Shown here in pieces: positions 28,806-39,038 of a DNA stretch of 64,000 nt. The notes beneath the pieces are model-generated. The model searched no databases and was not told the DNA's origin. It saw nothing but the letters and a program-made list of their open reading frames with translations. Every line of letters begins with the position of its first letter. The first letter of the stretch is position 1. The translations under genes were made by a program, and so were the position numbers. The DNA is from Lactobacillus melliventris (GTDB lineage: Bacteria > Bacillota > Bacilli > Lactobacillales > Lactobacillaceae): positions 62,001 to 126,000 of the forward strand of contig NZ_JAAEEB010000002.1 in NCBI RefSeq assembly GCF_013346935.1. The letters are read 5' to 3'.

Positions 28806-29358
28806 TAAATTGTAAAATAAAGTTGAACACTTGCCCTGATTAAAAAATAAAAAAAGTCCATTGGACTTCTCTGATAGAATGTAATTAACCCAATCAATTC
28901 TAGAAAGAAGTTACCAATGAACTCCCTTAATTCTACCATATCTACCAAAAAGGCCAACATCTTGCTTTGCAAGACCGCGTAATTATCCAAGTTTTACGCA
29001 GCCAATACCATGAACACTGGAACAAAGTCTTTAAGACCATTACCACGGATAATGGTTCTGAGTTTACGGATTTAGCCCAATTAGAAGAAGCTACGCAGAC
29101 GCTGGTCTACTACGCGCACCCTGATACTTCTTGTGAGAAGGGCGGGGTTGAGCGGCACAACCGGCTAATTCGGCGCTTCATTCCCAAAGGCAAGTACCTC
29201 AAGGATTATGACTTAAGGCAAATCTATGGCATTGAGCAATGGTGCAATAACCTGCCCCGCAAGATCTTAGCCTACCACACCCCCGATGAATTATATGAGA
29301 GAAGATTAGATTGCATCTATCAGATCAAGTAGGGTGTTCAACTTAAAACTGCAATTTT
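28806..29358 (+). mobile_element. IS30-family remnant with both ends
   Basis: The left (28806-28830) and right (29334-29358) ends form an imperfect 25-bp inverted repeat sharing AAGTTGAACAC. Inside, a start (MNSLNSTISTK, then after a frame change QHLALQDRVIIQ) is typical of IS30 transposases. It jumps directly to the C-terminal integrase core (TITTDNGSEFTDL, YYAHPDTSCEKGGVERHNRL, IRRFIPKG), open from 28967 to 29332. At about 550 bp it is roughly half a normal IS30 element, with an internal deletion removing the HTH and the first catalytic Asp. Not autonomous. Confidence 0.85.
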
Positions 29359-29762
29359 CGAATTTAAAAATTAGAGATAACATAATTAATTCTATTTGGG
29401 TATGATTACTTTTAACAACTCACCAAATATCGGTAATTTAAGCCAAAATTACACAACTGAAAAATGTTATTTGCAGGTAAATAGTTTCCTACAATAAATG
29501 TCAGCACTCTTTATGCCAGCTTCCACTAATATAATTAAATTAATAATAATCTCATATTGCAAAAAGAGCAATAACGGGTGTAATGATATTAGTTTGTATA
29601 TTCTGCTTTAAATGATGTTAAAAAGCAGCAATCTTGCTACTTAGCAGATATTCGTGCCTCTTATTAAGCCAAACAAGCACCAAATGATTATTTAATTTCT
29701 TGATGCTGATTTAGCAACGTTTTTATAAATATGTGTGCAATTTTTTAATAAACCAAACGTTT

Positions 29763-30035
29763 TTAATTTTCAGAATATATTACAACCCATTTCGTCATAA
29801 ACTTACTTTTATACACTTTTACCCCAAGGCGAGTTATATATTTTGTTCCTTGTCCAGATCTTTCAATTAAGCCTTTGTTTGTCATATCATTTAAGTTTTG
29901 GTGTCTCTTCCATTTACTAGAATATAAGTGTTCTAAATCCTTATATGTTACAACTGTCTTATTATTTAAAAGACTATACGTTCCTTGTCAATCCTGAAGT
30001 GCTTTATATAGGTAGACATTAATCTAGCTATTTGA
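29763..30035 (-). pseudogene. Remnant of a winged-helix-like protein
   Basis: The minus strand reads INVYLYKALQD, a TGA at 29988-29990, then QGTYSLLNNKTVVTYKDLEH, LNDMTNKGLIERSGQGTKYI and a stop at 29763. The pattern 'helix, recognition helix, GLIERSGQGTKYI wing' is that of a winged-helix DNA-binding end. A Trp to stop change (TGG to TGA) would explain the interruption. The N-terminal part is missing. I cannot name the family. Confidence 0.45.
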
Positions 30036-30129
30036 AACACTTTTCTCATCACTAAATATTCAACTGCTTTGAAAATTGAAGTTGTTTTTAAATATCTACA
30101 CAATAAAACTCTTTAACCAGCTTAAGCAA

Positions 30130-30620
30130 AGAACATGGCATTAATTAAACGGCTATCAGGGATTGGGCAGAACTAGTCCGCCAATACGACTTAGACGCCC
30201 TAAAAGTTAAGCATGTTAAGCAAACATAAGTTCCTAAATTATAGTCAATTGTGACATGCTTCTATTATGAAAATCACATGGGAATACGCAAGATGATCGC
30301 TGTTTTTAAGCTTAACTCGTTGCAAATATATGCGTGGCAGAAACTTTATCAAATAGAAAGTTACGTGGGTTGTTACCAAAATTTAAAGAAGACCACTACC
30401 GATGACAAAAAAGCGTCAAAAGAAGCTTAAGCCGACTAGAAAAAGGGGCCATTCGATTATTCTGTATCATGTGGCAAATAAATTAATTGTTTACCTAAAA
30501 ATATCTAGAACCAGAAATCATCCTAATTTAGAAGAGCACATCTTTGATCATGTGTTTATGTTACACGTGTGCCAGATCACATTGACAATCAACCTTTTTA
30601 TATCTGCTTCTTTCTAAAAT
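30130..30620 (+). mobile_element. IS3-family OrfA remnant
   Basis: Plus-strand frames carry DWAELVRQYDLDALKVKH, then MGIRK..AVFKLNSLQIYAW and, after a further shift, MTKKRQKKLKPTRK. These are successive pieces of the HTH-containing OrfA of IS3-family (IS150 group) elements. Many frameshifts and stops; inactive. Confidence 0.6.
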
Positions 30621-30668
30621 TTATATATTACTGACTTTATGCATACTTAAAATTAAAGACTATTCTTT

Positions 30669-31772
30669 TTAGAATTCTTTATTCACTAACTTTAGTGCAG
30701 CACTAATAGCTTGATCCATGTTGTAGTATCTGTATTGTCCCAATCTTCCACCAAATATTATTTTATTTTGCTTTTTTGCGTAATCATGATATTTATTATA
30801 TAGATTGTTATTTCTTTTATCATTTAATGGGTAATATGGCTCTTTGCTACTGTCCCAACTATCTGGATATTCATAAGTAATAATAGTTTTATTCTTATTT
30901 CCCTGTCCAAATTCAAAATGTTTATGTTCTATTATTCTAGTATAAGGTATAGCTACATCGGTATAATTAATTACGGCATTGCCTTGAAAATTGTCCATAG
31001 GTAATTCTCTTGTTTCAAATTTAAGGGAACGATATTCTAGTTTACCAAATTTATAGTTAAAAAATTGATCAATCATACCAGTGAAAATAATTTTGTCATA
31101 GTTCTCCAAGTAACTGTTTTTATTAGCCAAAAAGTTGGTATTCAATCTAACTAAAATATTAGGACTATCTAACATTTTTTCTATTATTTGAGTATATCCT
31201 CCTATAGGAATTCCTTGATATTCATCATTAAAATAATTATTATCATATACAAATCTCACTGGTAATCTTTTAATAATAAAAGGTGGTAACTCAGTTGGTT
31301 TTTTGCCCCATTGTTTTTCTGTATACCCTTTTATTAACTTCTCATAAATATCATGACCTACTAGCTGAATTGCTTGTTCTTCTAAATTTTTCGGTTTTTT
31401 GCCGAATAGTTCTTGACTCTGCTTTTTAATCCTGCTGGCGGCCTCTTGTGGCGTTATTGTACCCCATAATTGATTAAATGTATTCATATTGAAAGGTAGG
31501 TTATAAATCCGACTTTGGAAGTTTGCTAAGGGGCTATTTATATAGTTGTTAAACTTAGTGAATTTTTGTATGTATTTCCAAATATATTTATCAGAAGTAT
31601 GAAAAATATGTGCACCATATTGATGAACTTGAATACCATTTTCTTCTTTTGTATAAATATTGCCTCCAATATGGCTGCGTCGATCAATAACTGTAACAAA
31701 ATTATTACGTTTAGCAGCTTCATAAGCAAATACCGAGCCAAATAATCCCGAACCCACCACTAGATACTTCAT
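30669..31772 (-). CDS. glf: UDP-galactopyranose mutase
   Basis: A 367-residue flavoenzyme that converts UDP-galactopyranose to UDP-galactofuranose, the donor for Galf residues in surface polysaccharides. The FAD motif is VVGSGLFGSVFAYEAA at the start. Family marks include RSHIGGNIYT, YGAHIFHTSD (the His near the flavin), PFNMNTFNQLWG, GYTEKQWGK and FGGRLGQYRYYNMD at the end. Length is standard. The ATG follows GGAGG. It is the last gene of the minus-strand glycan cluster, separated from the GH3 gene upstream by a hairpin just before its ribosome site. Confidence 0.96.
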   Translation of the reverse strand: MKYLVVGSGLFGSVFAYEAAKRNNFVTVIDRRSHIGGNIYTKEENGIQVHQYGAHIFHTSDKYIWKYIQKFTKFNNYINSPLANFQSRIYNLPFNMNTFNQLWGTITPQEAASRIKKQSQELFGKKPKNLEEQAIQLVGHDIYEKLIKGYTEKQWGKKPTELPPFIIKRLPVRFVYDNNYFNDEYQGIPIGGYTQIIEKMLDSPNILVRLNTNFLANKNSYLENYDKIIFTGMIDQFFNYKFGKLEYRSLKFETRELPMDNFQGNAVINYTDVAIPYTRIIEHKHFEFGQGNKNKTIITYEYPDSWDSSKEPYYPLNDKRNNNLYNKYHDYAKKQNKIIFGGRLGQYRYYNMDQAISAALKLVNKEF

Positions 31773-31787
31773 TTATGCTATACCTCC

Positions 31788-31832
31788 AAAAAACTCCCAG
31801 GTAACAAGTATTATAACTGATACCTAGGAGTT
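31788..31832 (-). terminator. Terminator or attenuator before glf
   Basis: AACTCCCAGGTA/TACCTAGGAGTT with six T's, read on the minus strand. It lies between the GH3 stop and the glf ribosome site, with only about five bases to the GGAGG. It could limit read-through into glf. Confidence 0.65.
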
Positions 31833-31854
31833 ACTTAAATTTTATCTGAATGAT

Positions 31855-34722
31855 CTACATTTTTCTTGCACGATATTTTGATACTGTCATTATCCCTAAT
31901 CCTAATATCATTAGAGTAAGGATAAGATCTATGCCATAAGCAATTTTCTTCCAAGTTGGAAGAGAAGTATTTTGACCATCCTCACTGTATACCCAACTAT
32001 TAACTGTGGTATATAAAATATTATGTAAAGCTCGCTTCATATATTTAATATTCGAAGGAGCATTTTTATAAGTTACCTGATTAGGACCTCCTGCAAAAGT
32101 AGAGAGCATTGCATCAACTCCATTAGGCAATGAAATATCTGCATTCATAAAACCATGACCATTACTTCTGAAAAAGTCAGAAACTATAAATCCTCGAAAT
32201 CCCCATTCTTTTCGTAAAATTTGTTGATTTAAAGCTTTATTTTCTCCAACCCATTTATTTCCTAAAAAGGCCCAAGAAGCCATTGCAGCGTTGGCATGAC
32301 CCTTTTTGACAGCAATTTCAAATGGCTTTAAATAATTTTCTCGAATTGACTGTTCAGTAGCCCAAGCAGAAACCATTTTACCATTTGAATCATACATGGC
32401 GAAATGCTTAATTGTTGGGTAAACTCCTACGCTTTTTGCTCCTAATACAGAATTTGCTGCAGTATAGCCCGAAAGAATTCCATCTTCTGAAAAGTACTCA
32501 TAATTCCTAGCTGTAAAAGCTGAACGATGGGTGTTCATACCTGGAGCATACCACCCGGAAGAACCCATTTCCTTTGCCATTTGACCCATAATTTTACCGT
32601 ATTCATATGCTAACTTCTTACTCCAAGTATTTGCTATAACTACTTCAATAGGGAACCCTATTGAACCAATATGGGTAAAATTATTATTAATTGCAGCTGG
32701 ACCATCACTGTCTACATTTTGAACTTTACCAATTGCAGGTATCGCTGGGGTCTGGTATCCTGCTAGAGCAATAGTGTTCGCCATCTCTTTCACAGTCAAT
32801 TGATCAAGGAGTTTATTCCACTTGGGATCATCATAACTCTTGCCTCTTAGGTCAGTTAATTTCAAGCCATAATTTTTATTTGTAACAGGTCGCTTATCAT
32901 TCTTATTTAGATACCTCTTAGGATTATAATTTGCATTTAAATGATAATTATTTAGATATTTTTTAGGCATATAAAGATTATGCGGTTGACTTGTAGCTTT
33001 TTTATAATTTGCAAAATGATCTTTACGTGAGAGATAAGTAACAGTCCCTTCAGAATCCTGCAAAAGATTTTTTGCTGCTACCTTGTCGTTCTTCCTTTTA
33101 TTATTTTTATTATAAATTTCAGTTTTGTGCACTTCATAATTCTTGCTTGCAATTACATCATGTGAATTTTTATTAATTGAAATTTCATATATCCCTTTTT
33201 CTAAGATATAAGCACCTTCTCCTTTTTCATCGTATGAAGCCATATCTTGCTCATTAATAGTAAAAGTTATCTTTTGTGTTTCTCCCGGTTGTAATTCCTT
33301 AGTTTTGCGATAAGATATTAAATTTGCACTTGCCTTTTCTATTCCACCATTCTTATATGGTGGATTATAATAAACTTCTATTACATCTTTACCGGATACA
33401 TTACCCACATTTTTACTCTGCACACTAAATCTAATAATTCCATTTTTTACTTGTAAATTGCTCATAGTCTGTTGAAACTTGGTATAACTTAGCCCATAAC
33501 CAAATGGAAATTGGACAGTTTTACGATAATTTATTTTTTGCTCCTTGGCGGCAGTTTCATAAAACTTATAGCCTACATATATATTTTCTACATAATTAAT
33601 AAATGCAGGAGAAAATTTTTGTGCTTTTCCAGCATTAAAACCATGTACAGTCATATCTTGCAATTTTTTATTTGCATAATTTGTCTTCTCAGCATTGTAA
33701 TAGTATGGGGCTTTTTTGAGATTATAAACAAATGTATCAGTTGTTCTTCCAGACGGACTGACTGATCCATTAAGAATTTTACCTAAAGCTTCGAACCCAA
33801 TATTGCCTGGTCCTGGAGCCCAAATTACGGACTTTATTTCGGGATGTTCGTTTACAAATCCTAATTGAAAAGGATATGCACCATTATATAAAATAATAAC
33901 TTTTTTAAAGTGATGACAAACTAAATTGACCATATTTTTTTCAGTCTTAGATAATTCAAGATAATGTTGACCCTTATTAAAATCTTTGTAATCTTTAGAA
34001 TTTTGCTGATATGGTACTTTAGACATATCTTGCGGTATATCATTTGCTCCCTCACCAGCTAACCGAGAAAGAGTAATAACAGCAGTATCAGAAAATTCTT
34101 TTGCTTGATTGATCAATTTTTTAGAATATTTATTAGCTGGGGGTTCTGGTAAATCCCAATTTTGCTGCTTAATAGAGACAGCAGCACGACTTTTAGCATA
34201 ATTTTTATAAAATCTATTCAAATTTTTATTTAGCGCGAAGCCACCATCTTCAAGACCTTTTTCTAAACTAACTATTGGATATAACTCATTAATACCGCCT
34301 GAACCAGCTCCACCATATATAGGATTTATTGATGACCAACCAAACAGATTTAATTTTTTAGTTTTCTTTAAAGGTAATAAATCATCATTATTTTTTAATA
34401 ATACAAAACCATTTTCGGCAATATCCTCAGCTACTTTTTTAGCTTTATTTGTGGTTGCAACTGAGACTTTTTGAGTACTATCTGTTGCTAAAGTTATTAG
34501 CGTAGACATTGGTCCAAAAATGATTCCATTAATAATTATGATTACACCTGCAAAAGTTACTAACCATGTTAAGCTTCTAATTAATTTTCGAGTTGGCTTT
34601 TTCTTTTTTTTAACGCCCATGGTAATAATTGTCGCCAGTATCAAAATGATCAAAACGCCAATTAAATATGGGGATAACCCTTTCAATACTCCAATAAGAT
34701 CATCGATTTCAAAAGTAACCAT
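31855..34722 (-). CDS. Membrane-anchored GH3 glycosidase, circularly permuted
   Basis: A 955-residue GH3 protein with swapped domain order. Residues ~10-75 hold two membrane segments. Next comes what is normally the second half: the alpha/beta sandwich (VLLKNNDDLLPL, VIILYNGAYP) and the Fn3 domain (FPFGYGLSYTKF, LQPGETQKITF). The TIM barrel follows at ~610-900: NVDSDGPAAI, WYAPGMNTHRS, NYEYFSEDG, PTIKHFAMYDSN and nucleophile D849 in GFIVSDFF. A last membrane segment and basic tail (SKYRARKM) close the protein. The active part should face outside. Permuted GH3 enzymes are known, but the double anchoring is notable. Substrate unknown; a beta-glucoside or a surface glycan is likely. Confidence 0.9.
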   Translation of the reverse strand: MVTFEIDDLIGVLKGLSPYLIGVLIILILATIITMGVKKKKKPTRKLIRSLTWLVTFAGVIIIINGIIFGPMSTLITLATDSTQKVSVATTNKAKKVAEDIAENGFVLLKNNDDLLPLKKTKKLNLFGWSSINPIYGGAGSGGINELYPIVSLEKGLEDGGFALNKNLNRFYKNYAKSRAAVSIKQQNWDLPEPPANKYSKKLINQAKEFSDTAVITLSRLAGEGANDIPQDMSKVPYQQNSKDYKDFNKGQHYLELSKTEKNMVNLVCHHFKKVIILYNGAYPFQLGFVNEHPEIKSVIWAPGPGNIGFEALGKILNGSVSPSGRTTDTFVYNLKKAPYYYNAEKTNYANKKLQDMTVHGFNAGKAQKFSPAFINYVENIYVGYKFYETAAKEQKINYRKTVQFPFGYGLSYTKFQQTMSNLQVKNGIIRFSVQSKNVGNVSGKDVIEVYYNPPYKNGGIEKASANLISYRKTKELQPGETQKITFTINEQDMASYDEKGEGAYILEKGIYEISINKNSHDVIASKNYEVHKTEIYNKNNKRKNDKVAAKNLLQDSEGTVTYLSRKDHFANYKKATSQPHNLYMPKKYLNNYHLNANYNPKRYLNKNDKRPVTNKNYGLKLTDLRGKSYDDPKWNKLLDQLTVKEMANTIALAGYQTPAIPAIGKVQNVDSDGPAAINNNFTHIGSIGFPIEVVIANTWSKKLAYEYGKIMGQMAKEMGSSGWYAPGMNTHRSAFTARNYEYFSEDGILSGYTAANSVLGAKSVGVYPTIKHFAMYDSNGKMVSAWATEQSIRENYLKPFEIAVKKGHANAAMASWAFLGNKWVGENKALNQQILRKEWGFRGFIVSDFFRSNGHGFMNADISLPNGVDAMLSTFAGGPNQVTYKNAPSNIKYMKRALHNILYTTVNSWVYSEDGQNTSLPTWKKIAYGIDLILTLMILGLGIMTVSKYRARKM

Positions 34723-34771
34723 CTTACTTACTCACTTTCCTTACATCATACTTTAGTGACCTTTTATCATC

Positions 34772-34785
34772 TGCAATCGCTTACA
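34772..34785. promoter_or_regulatory. cre-like site upstream of the permuted GH3 gene
   Basis: On the minus strand TGTAAGCGATTGCA matches the CcpA operator consensus (TGWNANCGNTNWCA) at 13 of 14 positions. It lies 50 bases before the GH3 start, in the 228-bp gap after the GT2 gene. It suggests carbon catabolite control and a separate promoter here. Confidence 0.6.
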
Positions 34786-34950
34786 ATGTGTATAGTAAGA
34801 CAAACAAGCAAATAAACAGCATAAATTACATTTTCTGTAAAATTTGATACACAATTTGTAATGGCAATATCCTAGCGGCAATAAATACTTCGATTCTGAT
34901 TTAATCTATATACTATCTATATACTGTAATTTGTACTTCAGCAATACTTA

Positions 34951-35964
34951 TTAGTTAAAACCATACAATTTATGTAGCAAAGAATACACCCACGAAGCTA
35001 TCCCTCTACCTAATTTACCAGGAAGATTAACTCCTTTTCCTAATAACGTATTTTTAAAATTTTTATACAACAAAGGGTCATTGACTTTCAAATATTGCCA
35101 AAGTTCATCCTTCAAATTTAAGTAATAGTTAGAATTACCTCGGATTAATATTATAGAAGAAATAGTGGTAATAATTTTTAAATAGTCTCGCATATATCGA
35201 CCCAAGTCAGTATTCTCGTTTATATTATTCTTATAAAATATAATCATCATTTTATTAATAGTTAGTTGTTGGTCAATTCTTTTTAACATAACGTTTTCAT
35301 TTACGGACTGATCACTTCGGCCAATATAATAATGATAAAGATTAATATCAAAATAATATATTTTATTAACATATATTAATGGTTCAAACACATACAAATT
35401 ATCTTCATAAAATATATGCTCAGGTAATTTCAAATTGGCTTTAATTAAAACTTCAGTCCGATAAATTATCGCATGTATCATTAAATATTGATCAATTGGT
35501 AATTTGACCTGATCCCAACCAAAAAAACAGTTTTGTGGTAGCGTTGTAAAGCGCATAATTTTTTTATGAACGGCGTTAACCTTATCATACATGTAATTGC
35601 AAATTAACATGTCAACTGTTTCGTTCTCCTTATCAAATCGCTCTAATAAATCTAAGAGTTTTTTTAGAGCAACAAAATCTAGCCAATCATCACTGTCAAC
35701 TATTTTAAGATATTTACAATTAACATACTTCAACGCTGCATTAATTACTCCACCATGTCCCTTATTTTTTTGATGAATCGTTTGAACATGACTGGGAAAT
35801 TGTCTAGCATACTGATCCATAATTTCTGGTGTTCGATCTTTCGAGCCATCATCCACTAAAATAATTTGTAACCTTGCTTTTTCTATCAATAATGAATTTA
35901 CACATCGTTCAAGGTAATCTTCTGAATTAAATGCTGGCACAACTATTGTTAGTAATTTTTTCAA
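34951..35964 (-). CDS. Glycosyltransferase, GT2 family
   Basis: A 337-residue glycosyltransferase with the GT-A fold. LTIVVPAFNSEDYLERCVNS opens it; VDDGSKDRTPEI, HGGVINAALKYV and KIVDSDDWLD (the DxD metal site) are clear. There are no membrane spans, so it works in the cytoplasm on a lipid-linked acceptor. The start is TTG (35964), preceded by AAGGAAAT; no ATG fits better. It lies 18 bases after gtrA in the same operon. The donor sugar cannot be read from sequence. A C-terminal transmembrane part, present in polyprenyl-P-glucose synthases, is missing. Confidence 0.9.
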   Translation of the reverse strand: MKKLLTIVVPAFNSEDYLERCVNSLLIEKARLQIILVDDGSKDRTPEIMDQYARQFPSHVQTIHQKNKGHGGVINAALKYVNCKYLKIVDSDDWLDFVALKKLLDLLERFDKENETVDMLICNYMYDKVNAVHKKIMRFTTLPQNCFFGWDQVKLPIDQYLMIHAIIYRTEVLIKANLKLPEHIFYEDNLYVFEPLIYVNKIYYFDINLYHYYIGRSDQSVNENVMLKRIDQQLTINKMMIIFYKNNINENTDLGRYMRDYLKIITTISSIILIRGNSNYYLNLKDELWQYLKVNDPLLYKNFKNTLLGKGVNLPGKLGRGIASWVYSLLHKLYGFN

Positions 35965-35982
35965 AATAAATTTCCTTAATAA

Positions 35983-36561
35983 TTAGTTTTTCATAACAAT
36001 AAATTTCATCATAGGCCAGTTAATGATAACTTGTGCAATAATATTAAAAATATTAGCAATAGTAACTGAAAATCCATGAAAATACGGAGTCAAACACCCA
36101 ATAATATACGGTGGTAAAATTACAGACACCAGACCTGCAAATAAAACTGTGATAATATACCAAAACAATTTCCATTTACCAAAACTAGCTCCAAAAACTA
36201 CATTTCTTTGTACAAAGTAATTAACTATCTGTGCACATATATATGATAAAACAAAAGAATAAAAGCCACCAATACCACCAGAAGCTGGCTTACTATAATC
36301 AAAAAGCCACCAATTAAAAGGTGAAGTAAAATTTTTGAAAAATAGCAGAGAGCTTAACCACAAAACTACAAAATTAGTTATCGTAGCACAATTGCTTAGA
36401 AGGTTAAAAGCAATAAATTGGTAAAAGGTAGGATGATTAAGCTGCCAAATCAAAATACTATGAATTAATCTGTTATTTTTATTTTTAAGCAGCCATTTCG
36501 TTAAGCCATCATTATTTTTCTTTAAGAGACTAATGTCAAAATCATACTTAGTATTTTTCAT
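35983..36561 (-). CDS. GtrA-family membrane protein
   Basis: A 192-residue protein with four membrane segments of the GtrA type (FIAFNLLSNCATITNFVVLW, then ICAQIVNYFVQRNVVFG). GtrA-like proteins are thought to flip lipid-linked sugars across the membrane for glycan side-chain addition. The N-terminal ~50 residues are a polar extension. It lies between GH3 (11 bases) and GT2 (18 bases), tightly packed in one operon, as expected for a glycan-decoration unit. Confidence 0.85.
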   Translation of the reverse strand: MKNTKYDFDISLLKKNNDGLTKWLLKNKNNRLIHSILIWQLNHPTFYQFIAFNLLSNCATITNFVVLWLSSLLFFKNFTSPFNWWLFDYSKPASGGIGGFYSFVLSYICAQIVNYFVQRNVVFGASFGKWKLFWYIITVLFAGLVSVILPPYIIGCLTPYFHGFSVTIANIFNIIAQVIINWPMMKFIVMKN

Positions 36562-36572
36562 TGTAATTATTC

Positions 36573-38996
36573 TTACTCCTTCTTATTTCTAAAAGTAAGA
36601 AGTTCTTTTTCGCCTTTTTGTAATAAAAAATAATCTTTAATCACGCGACCAAATCCATACCAAAAATGACCATTAATTATAAAAAGAATATCCTTTACCA
36701 TTGCTTCGTCTATTAGGCCGCCCGTCATTTTAGCAATTGCCCTAAAAGGCATATTATAATTAAACAAAAAGTTCAAGTTTGGTTTTCCAGCTTGTAAGCT
36801 TTGAACAATCTTCTTCTTCAACCATTTTGCTATAAAGCGACCAATCCAGCTCTTACAATAATACATATCTGATATCGTATTATTAACCGATAACTCTTGG
36901 TTTTTTTCTAATTTATTATTTGGAAGTTCACGACCATACAGTTCTCTAAAATCTTTTGTCGTTATTTTTTTTAAATCAGCTTTTTTATATTTATCATAGC
37001 TAGCAAATTTTTTAACTACCGGATTAATACCATTATTGATTTCAAAATTTCCTTGACAACAAATGTCTTCCACATTTTTACCTATCATAATTTGATAAAT
37101 ACCATTTTCAGTTTGCCAATTATTGGTATTTATATCAAAAAAGCGGAAAGTTTTATCATCAAATGGAATAGTGACAGTTTTTGTTTCATTAGGGGCAAGT
37201 TTAACTTGCTTGAAGCCCTTCAGTTCTCTACTTGGTCTAATTAATTCAGAATCCTTTTTACCAATATATAATTGCACAGTTTCTATTCCGCTTACTTTTC
37301 CGGTATTTTTAACAGTAACATTAACACCCCGATTAGATATCTTTAAATTACTTATGAAAAATGTTGTGTAACTTAATCCATAACCAAATGGATACGCCAC
37401 ATTTACTTTTGCTGTTTCATAATATCGATAGCCAACAAAAATACTTTCTTTATAAAAGACATTTGGCTTTTTTTGTGGAAATTCATTGTTAAAAGGAAGA
37501 TCGTTTTCTTCAATTGGATATGTTTCAGAAAGACGTCCTGAAGGATTGTACATACCAGTTAAAACCTGCCAAACTGCACTTGCACCGGCTTCACCTCCCA
37601 AATATTCGTGGACTACTGCATCTACTTTTTTAGCCCACGTCATTTCTACCACTGAGCCCGCTGATAATACGACTACTATTTTTTTCTTAGTAGCCGCTAA
37701 AGCATCCAACAAAATAAGTTGGTTCTTGGGAATACGTAAATTTAGTCGATCTAAGCCTTCCGATTCTGATGCTTCATTTAAGCCTATATTTAAAATAACA
37801 ATATCACTCTTTTTTGCTAAACTAATGGCCTTATTAAGCAGCGCCTCATCCTCTTTATCATTGCGCAGATAGCCTTGTTCGTAACCTATTATTTCAACAG
37901 GATAGTTTTTTGCAGTACTAAATAAGCTTTCGACGTTTTTGCTATTAACTAATGATGACCCTGAACCTTGATAACGAGGATTTTTAGCAAAATCTCCAAT
38001 TAAAGCGACTTTATAATTCTTATTTAATGGTAATATAGAGTTTTTGTTTTTCATTAACACAATACTGCTACAAGCTGCTTCTCTAGCAACTTCATGCTGG
38101 TGTAACCAATCAATTTTTATGTTAGAGTCCTTTTTACTATTTAGCACCACATTAAGATATTCTTCGACTCTTTTATCTAATTGTTTTTCATCCAAATTGC
38201 CACTTCGTACCGCTCTGATAATTTGTTCAGCCGCCAGGTTTCCAACACCTGGCATTTCTAAGCTAGACCCAGCCTTAATCGCAGCAACATGATTATTGTC
38301 ACCACCCCAATCACTCACTACATATCCTTTGAATCCAAATTCCTTTCGCAAAATTTCATCAAGTAAATGCTTATTCTCATTTGCATATATACCATTTACC
38401 TTATTATATGAAGACATGAGCGACTTAGGGTGTCCTTCTTTAATTGCAATTTCAAAGTTTGTAGTGTAGATTTCTCGTAACGCTCTTTCATCTACAACTG
38501 AATTAGAAGCCATCCTTCTAGTTTCTTGGCTATTAACAGCAAAGTGCTTAGGTGTGGCTATGGTACCATTATATTGAATACCTTTAATCAGGCTAGCAGC
38601 CATTTTACCAGCTAGATAGGGATCTTCACTAAAGTATTCAAAACTTCGACCACCACGTGGGTTCTTTTTTATATTTAGAGCTGGACCTAAAATTTGATCA
38701 ACTTTTTGAGCCTTAGCTTCTGTTGCCAAAGCCCTTCCGACCTTTTCTACTATTTTTTGATTCCAAGAATTAGCCAAGGTTGCCGTCGCGGGGAAGCAAG
38801 TAGCCGGTTCACTTGCAGATATCCCCAAATGATCTCCAGGCCCTGATTGTTTTCTTAAACCAAAAGATCCATCGGACAAAAAAATTCCATAAACTTTGTC
38901 TTTAATCCTATTTGTTTCCCATTCAGAATGTCCTGCAGTTAAAATTGCTTTTTCTTCTAACGATAACTCATTGATTATTTTTTTAACGCTTTGCAT
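36573..38996 (-). CDS. GH3 beta-glucosidase, normal domain order
   Basis: An 807-residue glycoside hydrolase family 3 enzyme in the usual order: TIM barrel first (LSDGSFGLRKQ, PALNIKKNPRGGRSFEYFSE, ATPKHFAVNSQE, nucleophile D229 in GYVVSDWGG), then the alpha/beta sandwich (SSIVLMKNKNSILPL) and Fn3 (YPFGYGLSYTTF). An extra C-terminal tail of about 130 residues carries basic and hydrophobic stretches. No signal peptide, so it is cytoplasmic. The frame is open to 39011, but GGTGAG precedes the ATG at 38996. First gene of the operon with gtrA and GT2. A cre-like site lies 43 bases upstream. Confidence 0.92.
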   Translation of the reverse strand: MQSVKKIINELSLEEKAILTAGHSEWETNRIKDKVYGIFLSDGSFGLRKQSGPGDHLGISASEPATCFPATATLANSWNQKIVEKVGRALATEAKAQKVDQILGPALNIKKNPRGGRSFEYFSEDPYLAGKMAASLIKGIQYNGTIATPKHFAVNSQETRRMASNSVVDERALREIYTTNFEIAIKEGHPKSLMSSYNKVNGIYANENKHLLDEILRKEFGFKGYVVSDWGGDNNHVAAIKAGSSLEMPGVGNLAAEQIIRAVRSGNLDEKQLDKRVEEYLNVVLNSKKDSNIKIDWLHQHEVAREAACSSIVLMKNKNSILPLNKNYKVALIGDFAKNPRYQGSGSSLVNSKNVESLFSTAKNYPVEIIGYEQGYLRNDKEDEALLNKAISLAKKSDIVILNIGLNEASESEGLDRLNLRIPKNQLILLDALAATKKKIVVVLSAGSVVEMTWAKKVDAVVHEYLGGEAGASAVWQVLTGMYNPSGRLSETYPIEENDLPFNNEFPQKKPNVFYKESIFVGYRYYETAKVNVAYPFGYGLSYTTFFISNLKISNRGVNVTVKNTGKVSGIETVQLYIGKKDSELIRPSRELKGFKQVKLAPNETKTVTIPFDDKTFRFFDINTNNWQTENGIYQIMIGKNVEDICCQGNFEINNGINPVVKKFASYDKYKKADLKKITTKDFRELYGRELPNNKLEKNQELSVNNTISDMYYCKSWIGRFIAKWLKKKIVQSLQAGKPNLNFLFNYNMPFRAIAKMTGGLIDEAMVKDILFIINGHFWYGFGRVIKDYFLLQKGEKELLTFRNKKE

Positions 38997-39038
38997 ACAT
39001 CTCACCACCATCTTTGTTAATATTTAGTTTAATATTTT

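Larger units (their letters stand above)
29359..30668. other. Gene desert of decayed sequence
   Basis: About 1.3 kb without an intact gene. It holds the remnant at 29763-30035 (minus) and IS3 OrfA-like pieces at 30130-30620 (plus). The part 29359-29760 is AT-rich and I see nothing in it. Confidence 0.5.
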
